A stretch of 64,000 nt of DNA from Bacteroidota bacterium (GCA_023251455.1 JAHEYT010000024.1:105219-169218), one strand, 5' to 3'. Positions 1 to 8,538 are shown, numbered from the stretch's first letter. A program made the numbers and translations. Notes: generated from the letters alone by a model not told the origin.

Positions 1-1
1 T

Positions 2-1618
2 GTGAAACCGAATGGTTCGTTCCGCTCGTCAGCCGACCCGATTTTGGTGAACTACAAAGGCGAATATTTCCTGTTCTCGACCAACCAGGGCGGATTTCAT
101 TATTCGAAAGATTTAAGTCACTGGGAATTTGTGTATGCCAGTTTCCAGCGCATACCCACCGACGACGACCAGTGCGCCCCGTCGGCATTCATGAGCGGCG
201 ACACCCTATTTTATACCGGATCGACTTACCGCGGACTGCCGGTTTGGTATAGCACCGACCCCAAAAGCGGCCGATTCAAACGCAAAATCGAATCGGTTTC
301 ATTGCCATTCTGGGACCCGGGATTTTTCCTCGACGACGATCAGCGCTTGTACATGTATTACGGATCGAGCAACGAGTTCCCGCTGAAAGCTGTTGAACTG
401 AACCGTAGCAACTTTTACCCGAAAAGCAAAATTATCGATGCGATGATGCTTAAACCCGAGCTGCACGGGTGGGAACGTTTTGGCATGAACAACGACGACA
501 GCACCACGCTGGCGCCCTTTACCGAAGGTACTTTCGTGAATAAACACAAGGGCAAATACTATTTTCAGTACGGCGCCCCCGGAACCGAATTTAAAGTTTA
601 TGCCGACGGCGTTTATGTGGCCGACCATCCGTTGGGACCGTTTACTTACCAGAGACACAACCCGATGTCGTACAAACCCGGCGGTTTTGTGCAGGGTGCC
701 GGTCATGGCGGAACATTTGCCGATAACTTCGGAAATTACTGGCATGTGGCGACCTGCATGGTATCGCTCAAATACAAGTTCGAGCGGCGCATTGGCATTT
801 ACCCTGCCGGTTTCGACGAAGATGGAACGATGTACGCATCCACTGGCTACGGCGATTATCCTTGCCTAAACCCGACCAAGGCCCTCGACCACCGCAGCGG
901 AACCTTTTCCGGATGGATGCTCCTCTCCTATCAAAAACCAGTCACGGTTTCTTCTACGGATGGCGATTTAGTGGCAAAAAATGCTTCGGACGAAAATATG
1001 CGCACCTATTGGGCAGCCCAAAGTGGCAATCCCGGCGAATGGCTGGAAATGGATTTGGGTGCAGTGAAAGAAGTGCACGCTTTGCAGGTAAATTATTACG
1101 AGCACAAGGCTTTTCAGCACAACAAAGCGATGGATTTGTACCACCAGTACCGCATTTATCAGTCGGTTGACGGCCAAAGCTGGACGCTGTTGGTGGATAA
1201 AAGCGACAACGACCGCGATGTGCCGCACGACTATGTGGAGCTGCTGAAACCGGTTAACACCCGTTTCCTGAAAATCGAAAACATCAACATGCCAACAGGC
1301 TCGTTTGCCATCGGCGATTTCCGCGTATTTGGCCTGGACAAAGGCGAAAAACCCGAAGAAGTTCATAATTTTAAAGTGGATCGTTCTTCAGCCGACCCGC
1401 GCAATGCACAAATCAACTGGAGCCCATCAGCCCGCGCTTATGGCTACAACATTTGGTACGGTGTCGCTCCCGGCAAACTCTACAACTGCATCACGGTGAA
1501 TGGCGAAACCAGCTACAATTTCCGTGGACTGGATAAAGGAACTACATATTATTTTTCGATTGAAGCACTGGGCGAAAGTGGCAGGTCGGAGATGGGGAAA
1601 GAGGTGGAGGTTAGGTGA
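2..1618 (+). CDS. Glycoside hydrolase family 43 protein with discoidin and FN3 domains (5' partial)
   Basis: Secreted-type five-bladed beta-propeller glycosidase, probably acting on arabinose-, xylose- or galactose-containing side chains. The open frame runs off the left edge. The first codon in the track is GTG and the protein begins inside the first propeller blade (SSADPIL, holding the expected catalytic-base Asp), so the true start and signal peptide lie outside the window. Residues about 1-310 are the GH43 propeller (WDPGFF and TEGTFV blocks). About 320-445 is an F5/8 type C (discoidin) sugar-binding domain (NASDENMRTYWAA, WLEMDLG). About 455-538 is a fibronectin type III domain. The three-domain order is common in Bacteroidota polysaccharide loci. 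The exact substrate cannot be read. The family call is firm, the substrate is not. Confidence 0.88.
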   Translation: MKPNGSFRSSADPILVNYKGEYFLFSTNQGGFHYSKDLSHWEFVYASFQRIPTDDDQCAPSAFMSGDTLFYTGSTYRGLPVWYSTDPKSGRFKRKIESVSLPFWDPGFFLDDDQRLYMYYGSSNEFPLKAVELNRSNFYPKSKIIDAMMLKPELHGWERFGMNNDDSTTLAPFTEGTFVNKHKGKYYFQYGAPGTEFKVYADGVYVADHPLGPFTYQRHNPMSYKPGGFVQGAGHGGTFADNFGNYWHVATCMVSLKYKFERRIGIYPAGFDEDGTMYASTGYGDYPCLNPTKALDHRSGTFSGWMLLSYQKPVTVSSTDGDLVAKNASDENMRTYWAAQSGNPGEWLEMDLGAVKEVHALQVNYYEHKAFQHNKAMDLYHQYRIYQSVDGQSWTLLVDKSDNDRDVPHDYVELLKPVNTRFLKIENINMPTGSFAIGDFRVFGLDKGEKPEEVHNFKVDRSSADPRNAQINWSPSARAYGYNIWYGVAPGKLYNCITVNGETSYNFRGLDKGTTYYFSIEALGESGRSEMGKEVEVR

Positions 1619-1673
1619 TAAATAATCTGGACGAGTCACAATGCTTTTAAAGTAGTTGTTAATCTTGCATTTG

Positions 1674-2249
1674 TTATTTAAATTCAATGTCAACTCCATC
1701 AAATCTATCTAGCATTTGAGGTAAGTTCAGAGTTTCAATTTCTAAAATTCTACAAATTGCGGGAATCTTCTTAAAAACTTTTGAATCATTACTATCCTCA
1801 GTCTCTTCAGTTACCAAATAGATTTCTTGCTGAGGATTGATCTTTTTTAAATTTAGACAGAACAGAATCAACCTCATATCAGCTGAATTTAGAAAGTCAC
1901 TCTTGCGATTTTCATATTCAACTGGAGTAAGCTTATTCTTTATTACACCATTTATAAACTGATTATCAATTTGTCTATAGAATTTTGCCGGAGCTGGCGG
2001 TAGTATGTATTCGGTGTTTACGGGTATTTTAAATGACTTGAGAAAAGATTTTTCGGCCAAGAAACCTAGCGAGCTTAAAACCATTCCTTTTGATATGTAC
2101 TCACATTCTTCCAGTATTTTATCAATAATGATTATTTCACCAGAAGAAATTTTCTCTTTTATAAACGAAAATAAAACGGAGTTCTTATCGAATGGTAAGT
2201 AGTAACGAACCAACGACAATAATGAGTTTGTGTCGATTACTACTTTCAT
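1674..2249 (-). CDS. PIN-domain protein (putative toxin-like nuclease), partner of the ImmA-type peptidase
   Basis: A 191-residue protein starting with the PIN signature VVIDTNSLL (first catalytic Asp). Further acidic candidates for the metal site lie in LEECEY, SADMRLI and the TEETEDSND stretch near the C-terminus. PIN domains are Mg-dependent ribonucleases, frequently toxins of type II toxin-antitoxin systems. The length and this partner resemble the DUF4411-type PIN proteins that travel with ImmA/IrrE peptidases. Its ATG overlaps the TGA of the upstream gene by four bases (ATGA), showing translational coupling. Base composition is AT-richer than the flanking GH43 and kinase genes, consistent with accessory DNA. 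The toxin role is inferred. Confidence 0.75.
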   Translation of the reverse strand: MKVVIDTNSLLSLVRYYLPFDKNSVLFSFIKEKISSGEIIIIDKILEECEYISKGMVLSSLGFLAEKSFLKSFKIPVNTEYILPPAPAKFYRQIDNQFINGVIKNKLTPVEYENRKSDFLNSADMRLILFCLNLKKINPQQEIYLVTEETEDSNDSKVFKKIPAICRILEIETLNLPQMLDRFDGVDIEFK

Positions 2250-3403
2250 TGAATATACTTTTCTAGTTTATCTGGTTTAATATTTAGTCGTTTGCAAACT
2301 TCATATTCATTAATAACACCTTCATAAAAAGCTGTTTGTATTGTTGAAATTAATAAAGGAGAATTAATTGGTTTCGGGGTTGAGCCTCCTGGTTTAATCC
2401 CATTTTGCTTTTCTAATTCTCTTTGTTTTTTTTCTTCCTCTTGTCTTACTTTGAACTGTTCGTCAAAATCAGCCTTTATGGTATTGTAGTTGGCTTTAGA
2501 AATCTTGTTTTGAAAAAGAAGTCTTGTGAAAAGTGCGATCTGACTTAAATGAGTTTTATTAGAAACTTTTTCTATAATCTCAAAATGATAATCATTTGAA
2601 GAATCGGCTCTGTCAATTTTATCAATTAAGTTGTCATAACTTCCTGCCAAATAATAATAGGCAAACTCATTACACCAATTTTCAATTTTACTCAAATTGG
2701 GTTTAGCCAAGCTATTATAATCCAGTTGTTCAACTTCTTCTTCATTTAGCAGGAAATGACCAAGCTCATGTATGAGAGTAAAAATCTCCCGTCTAAAGGA
2801 CGTTTGCTGACGTTTTAAAACAATGACATTTGGGTTTAAAAAGAATCCGTCTATATTCGCTTTGTCCTTTTTGTTCCATGTCTCAACAAACTCGAATACA
2901 AGAATATTATTTTCAGCAAATTTTGCGATTAGTGCTTTTAGAAACTCTTTTTTATCCGTAGTAAATTCAGGATAAAATTGATTCCTGATTTGCTTGGCAA
3001 CAGCTTTAGGATTGTCAGTAATATTATATATGGGCAATGTTCTATCAACATTCAGTTCAGCAAGTTTGGCAATTGCTGATAATGATATTTTAAATTCCTC
3101 AAACTGATTAACAATTTTCTTAGCTCCAATATTTAGATCTAAGTCAAATTTCTGTTTACGAAAAAATATACTTGCATCTTTTGAAATCTCTGGCGATTTA
3201 GGATCCAAATAAAAATGAAGTCCTTTAGTAAATACTTTATCTATTCTTTTCAAATACCCTAGTTCAATCTCAGGAGAAAAAATACTTTCTTCAGATATCG
3301 GCTTCTTGAGTCCTTCATTTATTATAATGAGCAAGTCGTCCACTGACATTTTGTATAATGCCAACAGATACCTGAGCCTCGATATGTTTTGTTCTATTTT
3401 CAA
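2246..3403 (-). CDS. ImmA/IrrE family zinc metallopeptidase with divergent N-terminal helical region
   Basis: A 385-residue protein with a zinc-peptidase motif HELGHFLLNEEE at about residue 212, typical of the ImmA/IrrE (DUF955) family that cleaves repressors or regulators. The first about 60 residues are helical and could be a degenerate XRE-like helix-turn-helix. A charged linker (EEEKKQRELEKQNG) precedes a C-terminal segment. The gene overlaps the PIN gene by 4 bp and forms a two-gene unit with it. The track start is a TTG codon. An in-frame stop lies just upstream and the first ATG is 18 codons further in (about base 3349), so the start is uncertain. A combined regulator/antitoxin role for this pair is an inference from neighbourhood and family. 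Confidence 0.78.
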   Translation of the reverse strand: MKIEQNISRLRYLLALYKMSVDDLLIIINEGLKKPISEESIFSPEIELGYLKRIDKVFTKGLHFYLDPKSPEISKDASIFFRKQKFDLDLNIGAKKIVNQFEEFKISLSAIAKLAELNVDRTLPIYNITDNPKAVAKQIRNQFYPEFTTDKKEFLKALIAKFAENNILVFEFVETWNKKDKANIDGFFLNPNVIVLKRQQTSFRREIFTLIHELGHFLLNEEEVEQLDYNSLAKPNLSKIENWCNEFAYYYLAGSYDNLIDKIDRADSSNDYHFEIIEKVSNKTHLSQIALFTRLLFQNKISKANYNTIKADFDEQFKVRQEEEKKQRELEKQNGIKPGGSTPKPINSPLLISTIQTAFYEGVINEYEVCKRLNIKPDKLEKYIQ

Positions 3404-3688
3404 GAAGTCAAAAATTTTAAGTCTTCAAAAATACATTTTTGGATTGATTTTCAACGAGTCTCCTCGTCTCTAAAGATCACGTTCCAATATAACACTAACA
3501 AATGTAATGATATTCATTGATTTTATAGCTATCTAATTTTTGCTAATCCCATTCATGAAAATCAGTCAAATGACTGTCATTGTAGTCTTTTACAAGCATC
3601 CGCCTTCGTCATTCTAATCGAGAACTCCCTACGACTGCTCCAGTCTTAGTTTCTTCCTTTAATCAGGCTTCCGGTGAGTATCGCGTTA

Positions 3689-3910
3689 TTCTAAAAGAAT
3701 AAAATTTTCGGCTCGGAGTGAAGAACGTGACTCTTTTAGTGAGAATTGTGCCCGCTAAAAGAGAGAAAATCGTCGCTTCGAGAGCCAATGACCTCACTCG
3801 GAGAACCAAATTTGCCACTCAAAGAAGGGGTCATTGACTCTCGGAGTGGGGTGCTTGAGTCTTTTTGCCGGAAATTAATCTCTTTGAGCAGGGTAGCTTC
3901 ATGTTGAGAT
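3689..3910. repeat. 21-22 bp periodic array of CTnnnAG cores in a 547-bp gene-free gap
   Basis: The gap 3404-3950 holds no credible ORF. Within it, ten 7-mers of the form CTnnnAG start at 3691, 3712, 3733, 3755, 3776, 3797, 3818, 3840, 3861 and 3882 (CTAAAAG, CTCGGAG, CTTTTAG, CTAAAAG, CTTCGAG, CTCGGAG, CTCAAAG, CTCGGAG, CTTTTTG, CTTTGAG). Spacings are 21,21,22,21,21,21,22,21,21. CT is invariant and AG is present in nine of ten. The 14-15 nt between cores are not conserved. Some segments pair: 3731-3739 with 3755-3763 (perfect 9 bp) and 3780-3793 with 3829-3842 (one mismatch). The array starts about 40 bp past the stop codon of the 156-residue gene. Function unknown. Confidence 0.7.
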
Positions 3911-3950
3911 GCTGAACTTGTTTCAATATCTATAAAATGGCTGCTTGAAA

Positions 3951-4421
3951 CTAATAATAGTTCCGGTACACACTCGAATTTATCAAATCATCCAGTTGTG
4001 CTTTGATAAGCACGATTCCAATGAAGACAAACATCAGGAAAAATAGGATTCCAGAGCCTACGGAGATAACCAATTCAGCATTTGCATATAAACTTATGGC
4101 TGTTCCGGCAATAACAGAACAGCATAAAGCAAAAAAATACAAACTATCAAGCTTGACTGTCCAGCTTATTTTTAATTCTTCTTTTTGTTTGTCGATGATA
4201 ATGTTTCCTTCCTTATAAATCCGAAACAGGATTGGATTCGTTTCAATATAACCAGAAACAGATAATATGCTAATGGTCTTAAATTCAATTACATTTCCAG
4301 ATACATAGGTTCTTGCCTTCATTGAATTTAGCCGGGACTCCATTTTTGATTTGATGGTACTGATGTCGTTGATTTTTCTTTCAGTAATGATTGATGTTCC
4401 ACGCAGTTCAAAAAAATTCAT
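3951..4421 (-). CDS. Small membrane protein of unknown function
   Basis: A 156-residue protein that I do not recognise. Residues 1-90 are soluble, with a beta-rich stretch (VSGNVIEFKTISILSVSGYI). Two closely spaced hydrophobic helices follow (about 94-112, FFALCCSVIAGTAI; about 118-140, SGILFFLMFVFIGIVLI), then a short polar tail. The topology suggests an inner-membrane protein with most of its mass on one side. It starts at an ATG, stands alone with more than 200 bp on both sides, and its 3' end leads directly into the CTnnnAG array. No catalytic motif is visible, and I cannot assign a function. Confidence 0.6.
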   Translation of the reverse strand: MNFFELRGTSIITERKINDISTIKSKMESRLNSMKARTYVSGNVIEFKTISILSVSGYIETNPILFRIYKEGNIIIDKQKEELKISWTVKLDSLYFFALCCSVIAGTAISLYANAELVISVGSGILFFLMFVFIGIVLIKAQLDDLINSSVYRNYY

Positions 4422-4623
4422 ACGGTCGGGTTCTGAGTTTATTGGCTACTAAAGATAATGATAACTACGAACTTTCAGTGTAATTATATGACTATATTAC
4501 AGTATCTGAATTATATACTGACATTGCCATCGGCTTTAGCATTCCACAAAAAAACTTTGCTCTGGCAGAACCAAGTAACCAATTAAAAATGCTTGTTTTT
4601 CGCTTTTGGTGCTCAAATCGTGT

Positions 4624-5247
4624 TTAGGTCAATTTCATGAAATTCAGAATAAGCTCTACCGTTTTATCAATACCTATTTTACCGGTATCAACAGAAAGGT
4701 CGTAATTTCTGGCGTCTGTCCATTCCGTGTTGGTAAACGTTTTGCAATAAATCGCCCTTTCTTTGTCGCTTTGAGCAATCATCTTATCCGCATAATCCTT
4801 CGACACACTGTATTGATCCTGAATCTGCTCACTTCGAAATGCGCTGTTGGCATGCAAAAATATGCTCACACAGTTCGAATGCTCCCGAAGGATATGGAAA
4901 CCACAACGCCCCACAATAACCGCAGAACGTTCTTTTGCAATGTGTTCGATTACTCCGGCTTGGGCATCAAACAACTCACGGTCGGTGGGAAGCACTGTTT
5001 GGGGGGCTATGAAGGTTTCCGGGGCAAATGCAGTGGTGAACAAAAATGACTGCCAAAATGAAAGTGTTTTTTCATCACGCGATTCGATATCTTCTTCCAA
5101 TACCGAAAGCATTTGGGCAGCCTTGCTGATGATCTCACGATCGGCAAAAAAAATATTCAATTGTTTCGCGAGTTTTTGTCCTACAACCGATCCACCGCTT
5201 CCCAACTGACGACTAATTGTAATCACAAATGGCGTAGTTGTTTTCAT
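4624..5247 (-). CDS. Cytidylate kinase-like family protein
   Basis: A 207-residue P-loop protein of the cytidylate-kinase-like family (Cytidylate_kin2 type). The nucleotide loop is the N-terminal ITISRQLGSGGSVVGQ, followed by a FFADREII segment typical of the family. VIVGRCG and a later SKDYADKMI lid-like region are also present. Members are found widely in Bacteroidota and Firmicutes; the substrate is not firmly established, so a CMP kinase role is only a family-based guess (the housekeeping cmk would be elsewhere). The gene is monocistronic. It is preceded by an unusually strong Shine-Dalgarno site. Confidence 0.85.
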   Translation of the reverse strand: MKTTTPFVITISRQLGSGGSVVGQKLAKQLNIFFADREIISKAAQMLSVLEEDIESRDEKTLSFWQSFLFTTAFAPETFIAPQTVLPTDRELFDAQAGVIEHIAKERSAVIVGRCGFHILREHSNCVSIFLHANSAFRSEQIQDQYSVSKDYADKMIAQSDKERAIYCKTFTNTEWTDARNYDLSVDTGKIGIDKTVELILNFMKLT

Positions 5248-5254
5248 TTTAAAT

Positions 5255-5261
5255 ACCTCCT
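5255..5261 (-). promoter_or_regulatory. Strong Shine-Dalgarno site for the cytidylate-kinase-like gene
   Basis: On the minus strand the sequence AGGAGGT ends 7 nt before the ATG at 5247. A full anti-16S match is rare in Bacteroidota, and the other genes examined here have A-rich leaders. The site fixes the start codon. Confidence 0.7.
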
Positions 5262-5500
5262 ATACTTTAATGCTTTTTCTGAAATGCAATAAATAATAGA
5301 ATAACAGATCTAACAACTCATTTTTGCCACATAAATTCACATCATCGATCTCTAAATGACTTCAACTTTCATTTATTTACTACGATTTACCACATCTTTT
5401 GTTCGACTTAGCATTCTAAATATCAGTTAAATAATCCTCATTTACGACTTTTAAAGAAACACTGCCCCAAAGATTCTCATTGACCGCAAAATCACACCAA

Positions 5501-5531
5501 AAAAGCCACTCCAAAATCTGGAATGGCTTTT
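5501..5531 (-). terminator. Rho-independent terminator of the sigma/anti-sigma/DUF4097 operon
   Basis: Stem AAAAGCCAyTCC / GGArTGGCTTTT with a short loop, followed on the minus strand by a run of Ts. It lies about 38 bp after the stop of the last DUF4097-type gene. The rest of the 321-bp gap 5248-5568 shows nothing else recognisable. Confidence 0.75.
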
Positions 5532-5568
5532 AATGAGCACCGAATATGATCTTAATTCAAAACCGATT

Positions 5569-6231
5569 TTAGTTCATTTGTTTCGATTTCCGGAGGTAAA
5601 TATCGCCGCTCACGGTTTTGAGTTCAACAGGTAAAGTTCCGCCGTTGAGGGTTAAATCGCGTTTGGTGCCAACCCAAGAAATTTCTTTCGAAGCGCTTTT
5701 GTCGAACTTCACATCCGAATACACATCGCCCGTTACGGTTGACAAATTGATGCGGGCTTTGAGTGCGGCCGGAATGGTATAATCGATAAAACCACTGATC
5801 GAATTAATCGACATCTTGCCCACAGAACCAACCAGTTCAATTTTGCCTGAAATGGTTTTCAGGTTGAATTCCAGGTTGGCAGGCACTTTCAGCTTATAGT
5901 TGATCTTCGTATCGAAATTGCAGCAATCTTTCTGGCCTTTCACTTTTTTGATGCCCTCGAAATCAACTTTCTCAATCAGGTCGGCACTTCCGGCGTGTTC
6001 AGTCACGTTCAGGGTATAATAATCGTTATACCGGTTATCGTCGATATTGACGCTTACTTCCAGTTCAACGGTGCTTTTATCCCAGGCTTCCACCCGAATA
6101 TTTTCAGCAAAATCGAATTTCATCTCCACTTTTTTGCCCTGAACTTCCAACTTTTTGGTAATCACTTTCTGGGAAAAGGACACGACGATTGCAGCCACTA
6201 TCAGGATAGCGGTTAAAATATACTTTTTCAT
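5569..6231 (-). CDS. DUF4097-type beta-repeat protein (adhesin-like), exported
   Basis: A 220-residue protein with a Sec signal peptide (hydrophobic stretch ILTAILIVAAIVVSFS) followed by repeated short beta strands. The recurring phrase is S(G)xI: TISGKIEL, SISGFIDY, TVTGDVYS and TVSGDIYLR near the C-terminus. This right-handed beta-repeat pattern is characteristic of DUF4097/DUF4098 proteins. It is the last gene of an operon with an ECF sigma factor, its anti-sigma factor and a longer paralogue (gap 110 bp), and ends at a strong terminator. The role is unknown; an envelope-stress output or sensor is plausible from context only. Confidence 0.72.
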   Translation of the reverse strand: MKKYILTAILIVAAIVVSFSQKVITKKLEVQGKKVEMKFDFAENIRVEAWDKSTVELEVSVNIDDNRYNDYYTLNVTEHAGSADLIEKVDFEGIKKVKGQKDCCNFDTKINYKLKVPANLEFNLKTISGKIELVGSVGKMSINSISGFIDYTIPAALKARINLSTVTGDVYSDVKFDKSASKEISWVGTKRDLTLNGGTLPVELKTVSGDIYLRKSKQMN

Positions 6232-6341
6232 TTGTGAATAATTTGTTTTTTAATGGTCAAATGGAATAGCCATGATTGAAATTTTATTCTCGTTTCCGGT
6301 TGGCGTTTGCCAAATCATGACTATTTCATGGTTCCCGATTT

Positions 6342-7139
6342 TTACTTTTTGCGCAGGTAAATGTTTCCTGAAATGCTTTTCAGATAGACTTTCTGGCCAC
6401 CGCCATTCAGGGTGTACGAATTTCCCCCTTGCATCCGGATGGCATCCATTCCATAAGCATGGCGGTCTTTCTCAACCGGTTTGGCAGCGCTTTTCAGGTC
6501 GAGGTTATTGAACACGTTTCCGTTGATTGTGCTGATTTCGATATTGGCCTTGTCCGAACCTGGCAGCGTAACGTCAATTAACCCGCTCACCGAAGCCAAA
6601 GACGTAGGCTCGTTCTGGTTAATTTTGTCAAAAACCACCTCCACGCTTCCGCTGATGGAATTGACCGTAAACGGACCCGATGATTTGGTAATTTTCACAT
6701 TCGCGTTGAGCGTTTTGATCTCCAGGCTTCCGGTAAACGAATCGACATTTACATCCTCTTTGGCAAATGGGCTTCCGTAGTCGAGGCTCACAGCCATTCC
6801 GGCCGGAACAAGGATTTTGTACTTGTAATCGCGCACCTGGCGGGTTGCTCCCTGAATGCTGACAATGCCGTTTTCCTCGCTCACATTAACACCCAGTTCG
6901 GTATTGTCTTCCATGGCACCCAACAATTTGAGTCCTGCTGCACGATCTGGCCGTTCCATGTTAAAATCAGATTCGACAACAATGGCGTTGCCGGTAGAGT
7001 TTTGTAATGAGATTTCACCCAGCAAATTAGAGATCTCGATCTTGTTTTTCACCTTGGGGGTGTACTCAAATTTTTTGGTCTGCCCCATCAATAAAAAGGG
7101 AAAGACAAGCGCTGTAAATATGATAGCAATACGTTTCAT
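6342..7139 (-). CDS. DUF4097-type beta-repeat protein, exported
   Basis: A 265-residue paralogue of the downstream gene, with a signal peptide (IAIIFTALVFPFLLMG) and the same repeating beta-strand signature: NLLGEISLQ, SFTGSLEIK, SISGSVEVV, SVSGLIDVT, TINGNVFN, and the C-terminal SISGNIYLRKK, nearly identical to the neighbour's ending. It probably arose by tandem duplication. It follows the anti-sigma gene by about 77 bp, in the same direction. It is likely periplasmic or surface-exposed. No enzymatic residues are visible. Confidence 0.75.
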   Translation of the reverse strand: MKRIAIIFTALVFPFLLMGQTKKFEYTPKVKNKIEISNLLGEISLQNSTGNAIVVESDFNMERPDRAAGLKLLGAMEDNTELGVNVSEENGIVSIQGATRQVRDYKYKILVPAGMAVSLDYGSPFAKEDVNVDSFTGSLEIKTLNANVKITKSSGPFTVNSISGSVEVVFDKINQNEPTSLASVSGLIDVTLPGSDKANIEISTINGNVFNNLDLKSAAKPVEKDRHAYGMDAIRMQGGNSYTLNGGGQKVYLKSISGNIYLRKK

Positions 7140-7216
7140 GGCTAATAATTTTTAAGTGTTTAATTTAACTGATCAGGGTTACGAGTCCGCGCCGGCTGTT
7201 TCGTCGTTACCTGATT

Positions 7217-7984
7217 TTATATGATAATTTTCATCATATCCTTTGCATAAGCTTTTACGCTTTCATCGGTTTTTTCATTGTTTGTAATCGTTTCAATTTG
7301 CTGTTTGGCTTCTTTCACACCCTTCTCTGTCAACACCTGGATCAGCGATATTTGCAGAAGTGGATTTTCCTGAACCGCAAGCGATTTGATGAGTTCCGTT
7401 TTTACACGCCCGTCTTTATCCATCATTCCTGAAAGGGCCGAAATAGCCGCCAGACGTACATTGGTATTTTTATCGCTGTTCATGGTGTGAACCAGGGCAT
7501 CGATCAATTCAGCGCTTACATTTTCGGTGGTGCTGATGCTGTACACCGCTTCAATTTTCTGTGGCCCGGTGTAGTCGCGTAAACTGGCCAATAAAACCTG
7601 CTGCTTTTGAGTCGAAAGTTCAGACGTCAGTTGATTTTGAACGATTTCGCTTTTGTGAGACCCAACCTGAAAACCCAGCCAATAAGTACCAAACGCGAAT
7701 ACCACCATTGCTGCAATCTTTGTCCACATTGGGATGAGGCGAATTTTCTTATTTTCCCGATTCCCAAGCGAAGCCATCATTCCCTCAAATTCTTCCTTCA
7801 TTCCTTCCGGAACTTCCGGAGCGGGAAACGAATCCATATAGTTTAAGAATGAGCTCAACTCGCGGTGAAGTGCCTTGCATGACGGGCAACTTTCCAGGTG
7901 ACTCCGGATGGCGCCCGATGTGGTTTCATCCAATTTCCTGTCGATGTATTCAGGAAGATTTATTTTTACCAATTCGCAGTCCAT
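7217..7984 (-). CDS. Anti-sigma factor with zinc-finger and HEAT-repeat domain
   Basis: A 255-residue single-pass membrane anti-sigma factor. The N-terminus carries a zf-HC2/ZAS-type zinc site (HLESCPSCKALH). One transmembrane helix lies at about 87-105 (IAAMVVFAFGTYWLGF), followed by a periplasmic domain of HEAT-like helical repeats (NTNVRLAAISALSGM, NPLLQISLIQVLTEKG). It should bind and hold the sigma factor encoded 2 bp upstream until an envelope signal releases it. The HEAT-type sensor half replaces the more usual FecR domain. Starts at ATG just after the sigma stop codon. The sequestration role follows from family and operon position. Confidence 0.85.
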   Translation of the reverse strand: MDCELVKINLPEYIDRKLDETTSGAIRSHLESCPSCKALHRELSSFLNYMDSFPAPEVPEGMKEEFEGMMASLGNRENKKIRLIPMWTKIAAMVVFAFGTYWLGFQVGSHKSEIVQNQLTSELSTQKQQVLLASLRDYTGPQKIEAVYSISTTENVSAELIDALVHTMNSDKNTNVRLAAISALSGMMDKDGRVKTELIKSLAVQENPLLQISLIQVLTEKGVKEAKQQIETITNNEKTDESVKAYAKDMMKIII

Positions 7985-7986
7985 AA

Positions 7987-8538
7987 TTATTCCATTATTA
8001 TTTGGGTATAAATCTCTTTCAGCTTTTGTATTGCCCTGAAGGTTTTCACTTTCACAGCATTTTCATTCGATTCGATGGTCGCGGCAATTTCTTTGTACGA
8101 AAAACCCTGAAACCGGCTCAATTCAATCAGTTCGCGATAACCGGGCGGAAGCTTTTCCATGGCTTCGAGCAAAAAGTCGTACGACTCGCGGGCTTCCATC
8201 GCCCTTACCGAATCGTCGTTGTCGCGCGCTGCAATTTCAGGTTCATCGTTCAAATCGTAAAATTTTCGTGCTCCCCTGAAATAGTCAACCATGATGTTTC
8301 GCGCAATCCGGAAAAGCCAGTGCACAAACACCCGATCTTCTTTCCAACTTTGACTGTAGCGGATAATTTTCATGAAGACATTCTGCGTCAAATCGCGGCT
8401 GGCATCGGCATCGCGTGTCATGCGGACAAAATATCCGTACACGTTTTTGTAGTACCTGTCGTAAAGCACGGCGGCCGCTTTGTTGTCGCCCTGCGCCAGA
8501 TGCTTCATCAGTTGTTCGTCGCTTAACCGTTCAGTCAT
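7987..8538 (-). CDS. ECF RNA polymerase sigma factor
   Basis: A 183-residue sigma-70 family factor of the ECF type. Region 2 shows YGYFVRMTRDADASRDLTQNVF and the -10-recognition helix (WLFRIARNIMVDYFRG). Region 4 shows PPGYRELIELSRFQGFSYKEIA, a helix-turn-helix for the -35 element. It is the first gene of a four-gene operon with its anti-sigma partner and two exported DUF4097 proteins. This suggests an envelope-responsive regulon with autoregulation. A near-consensus -7 box (TATTTTG) lies in the upstream minus-strand sequence. Confidence 0.93.
   Translation of the reverse strand: MTERLSDEQLMKHLAQGDNKAAAVLYDRYYKNVYGYFVRMTRDADASRDLTQNVFMKIIRYSQSWKEDRVFVHWLFRIARNIMVDYFRGARKFYDLNDEPEIAARDNDDSVRAMEARESYDFLLEAMEKLPPGYRELIELSRFQGFSYKEIAATIESNENAVKVKTFRAIQKLKEIYTQIIME

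Noticed and set aside
299-745. 148-codon minus ORF inside the GH43 gene
   Set aside because: Antisense shadow; no recognisable protein pattern.
4606-5049. 147-codon plus ORF antisense to the cytidylate-kinase-like gene
   Set aside because: Shadow of a gene with an intact P-loop and a strong ribosome binding site.
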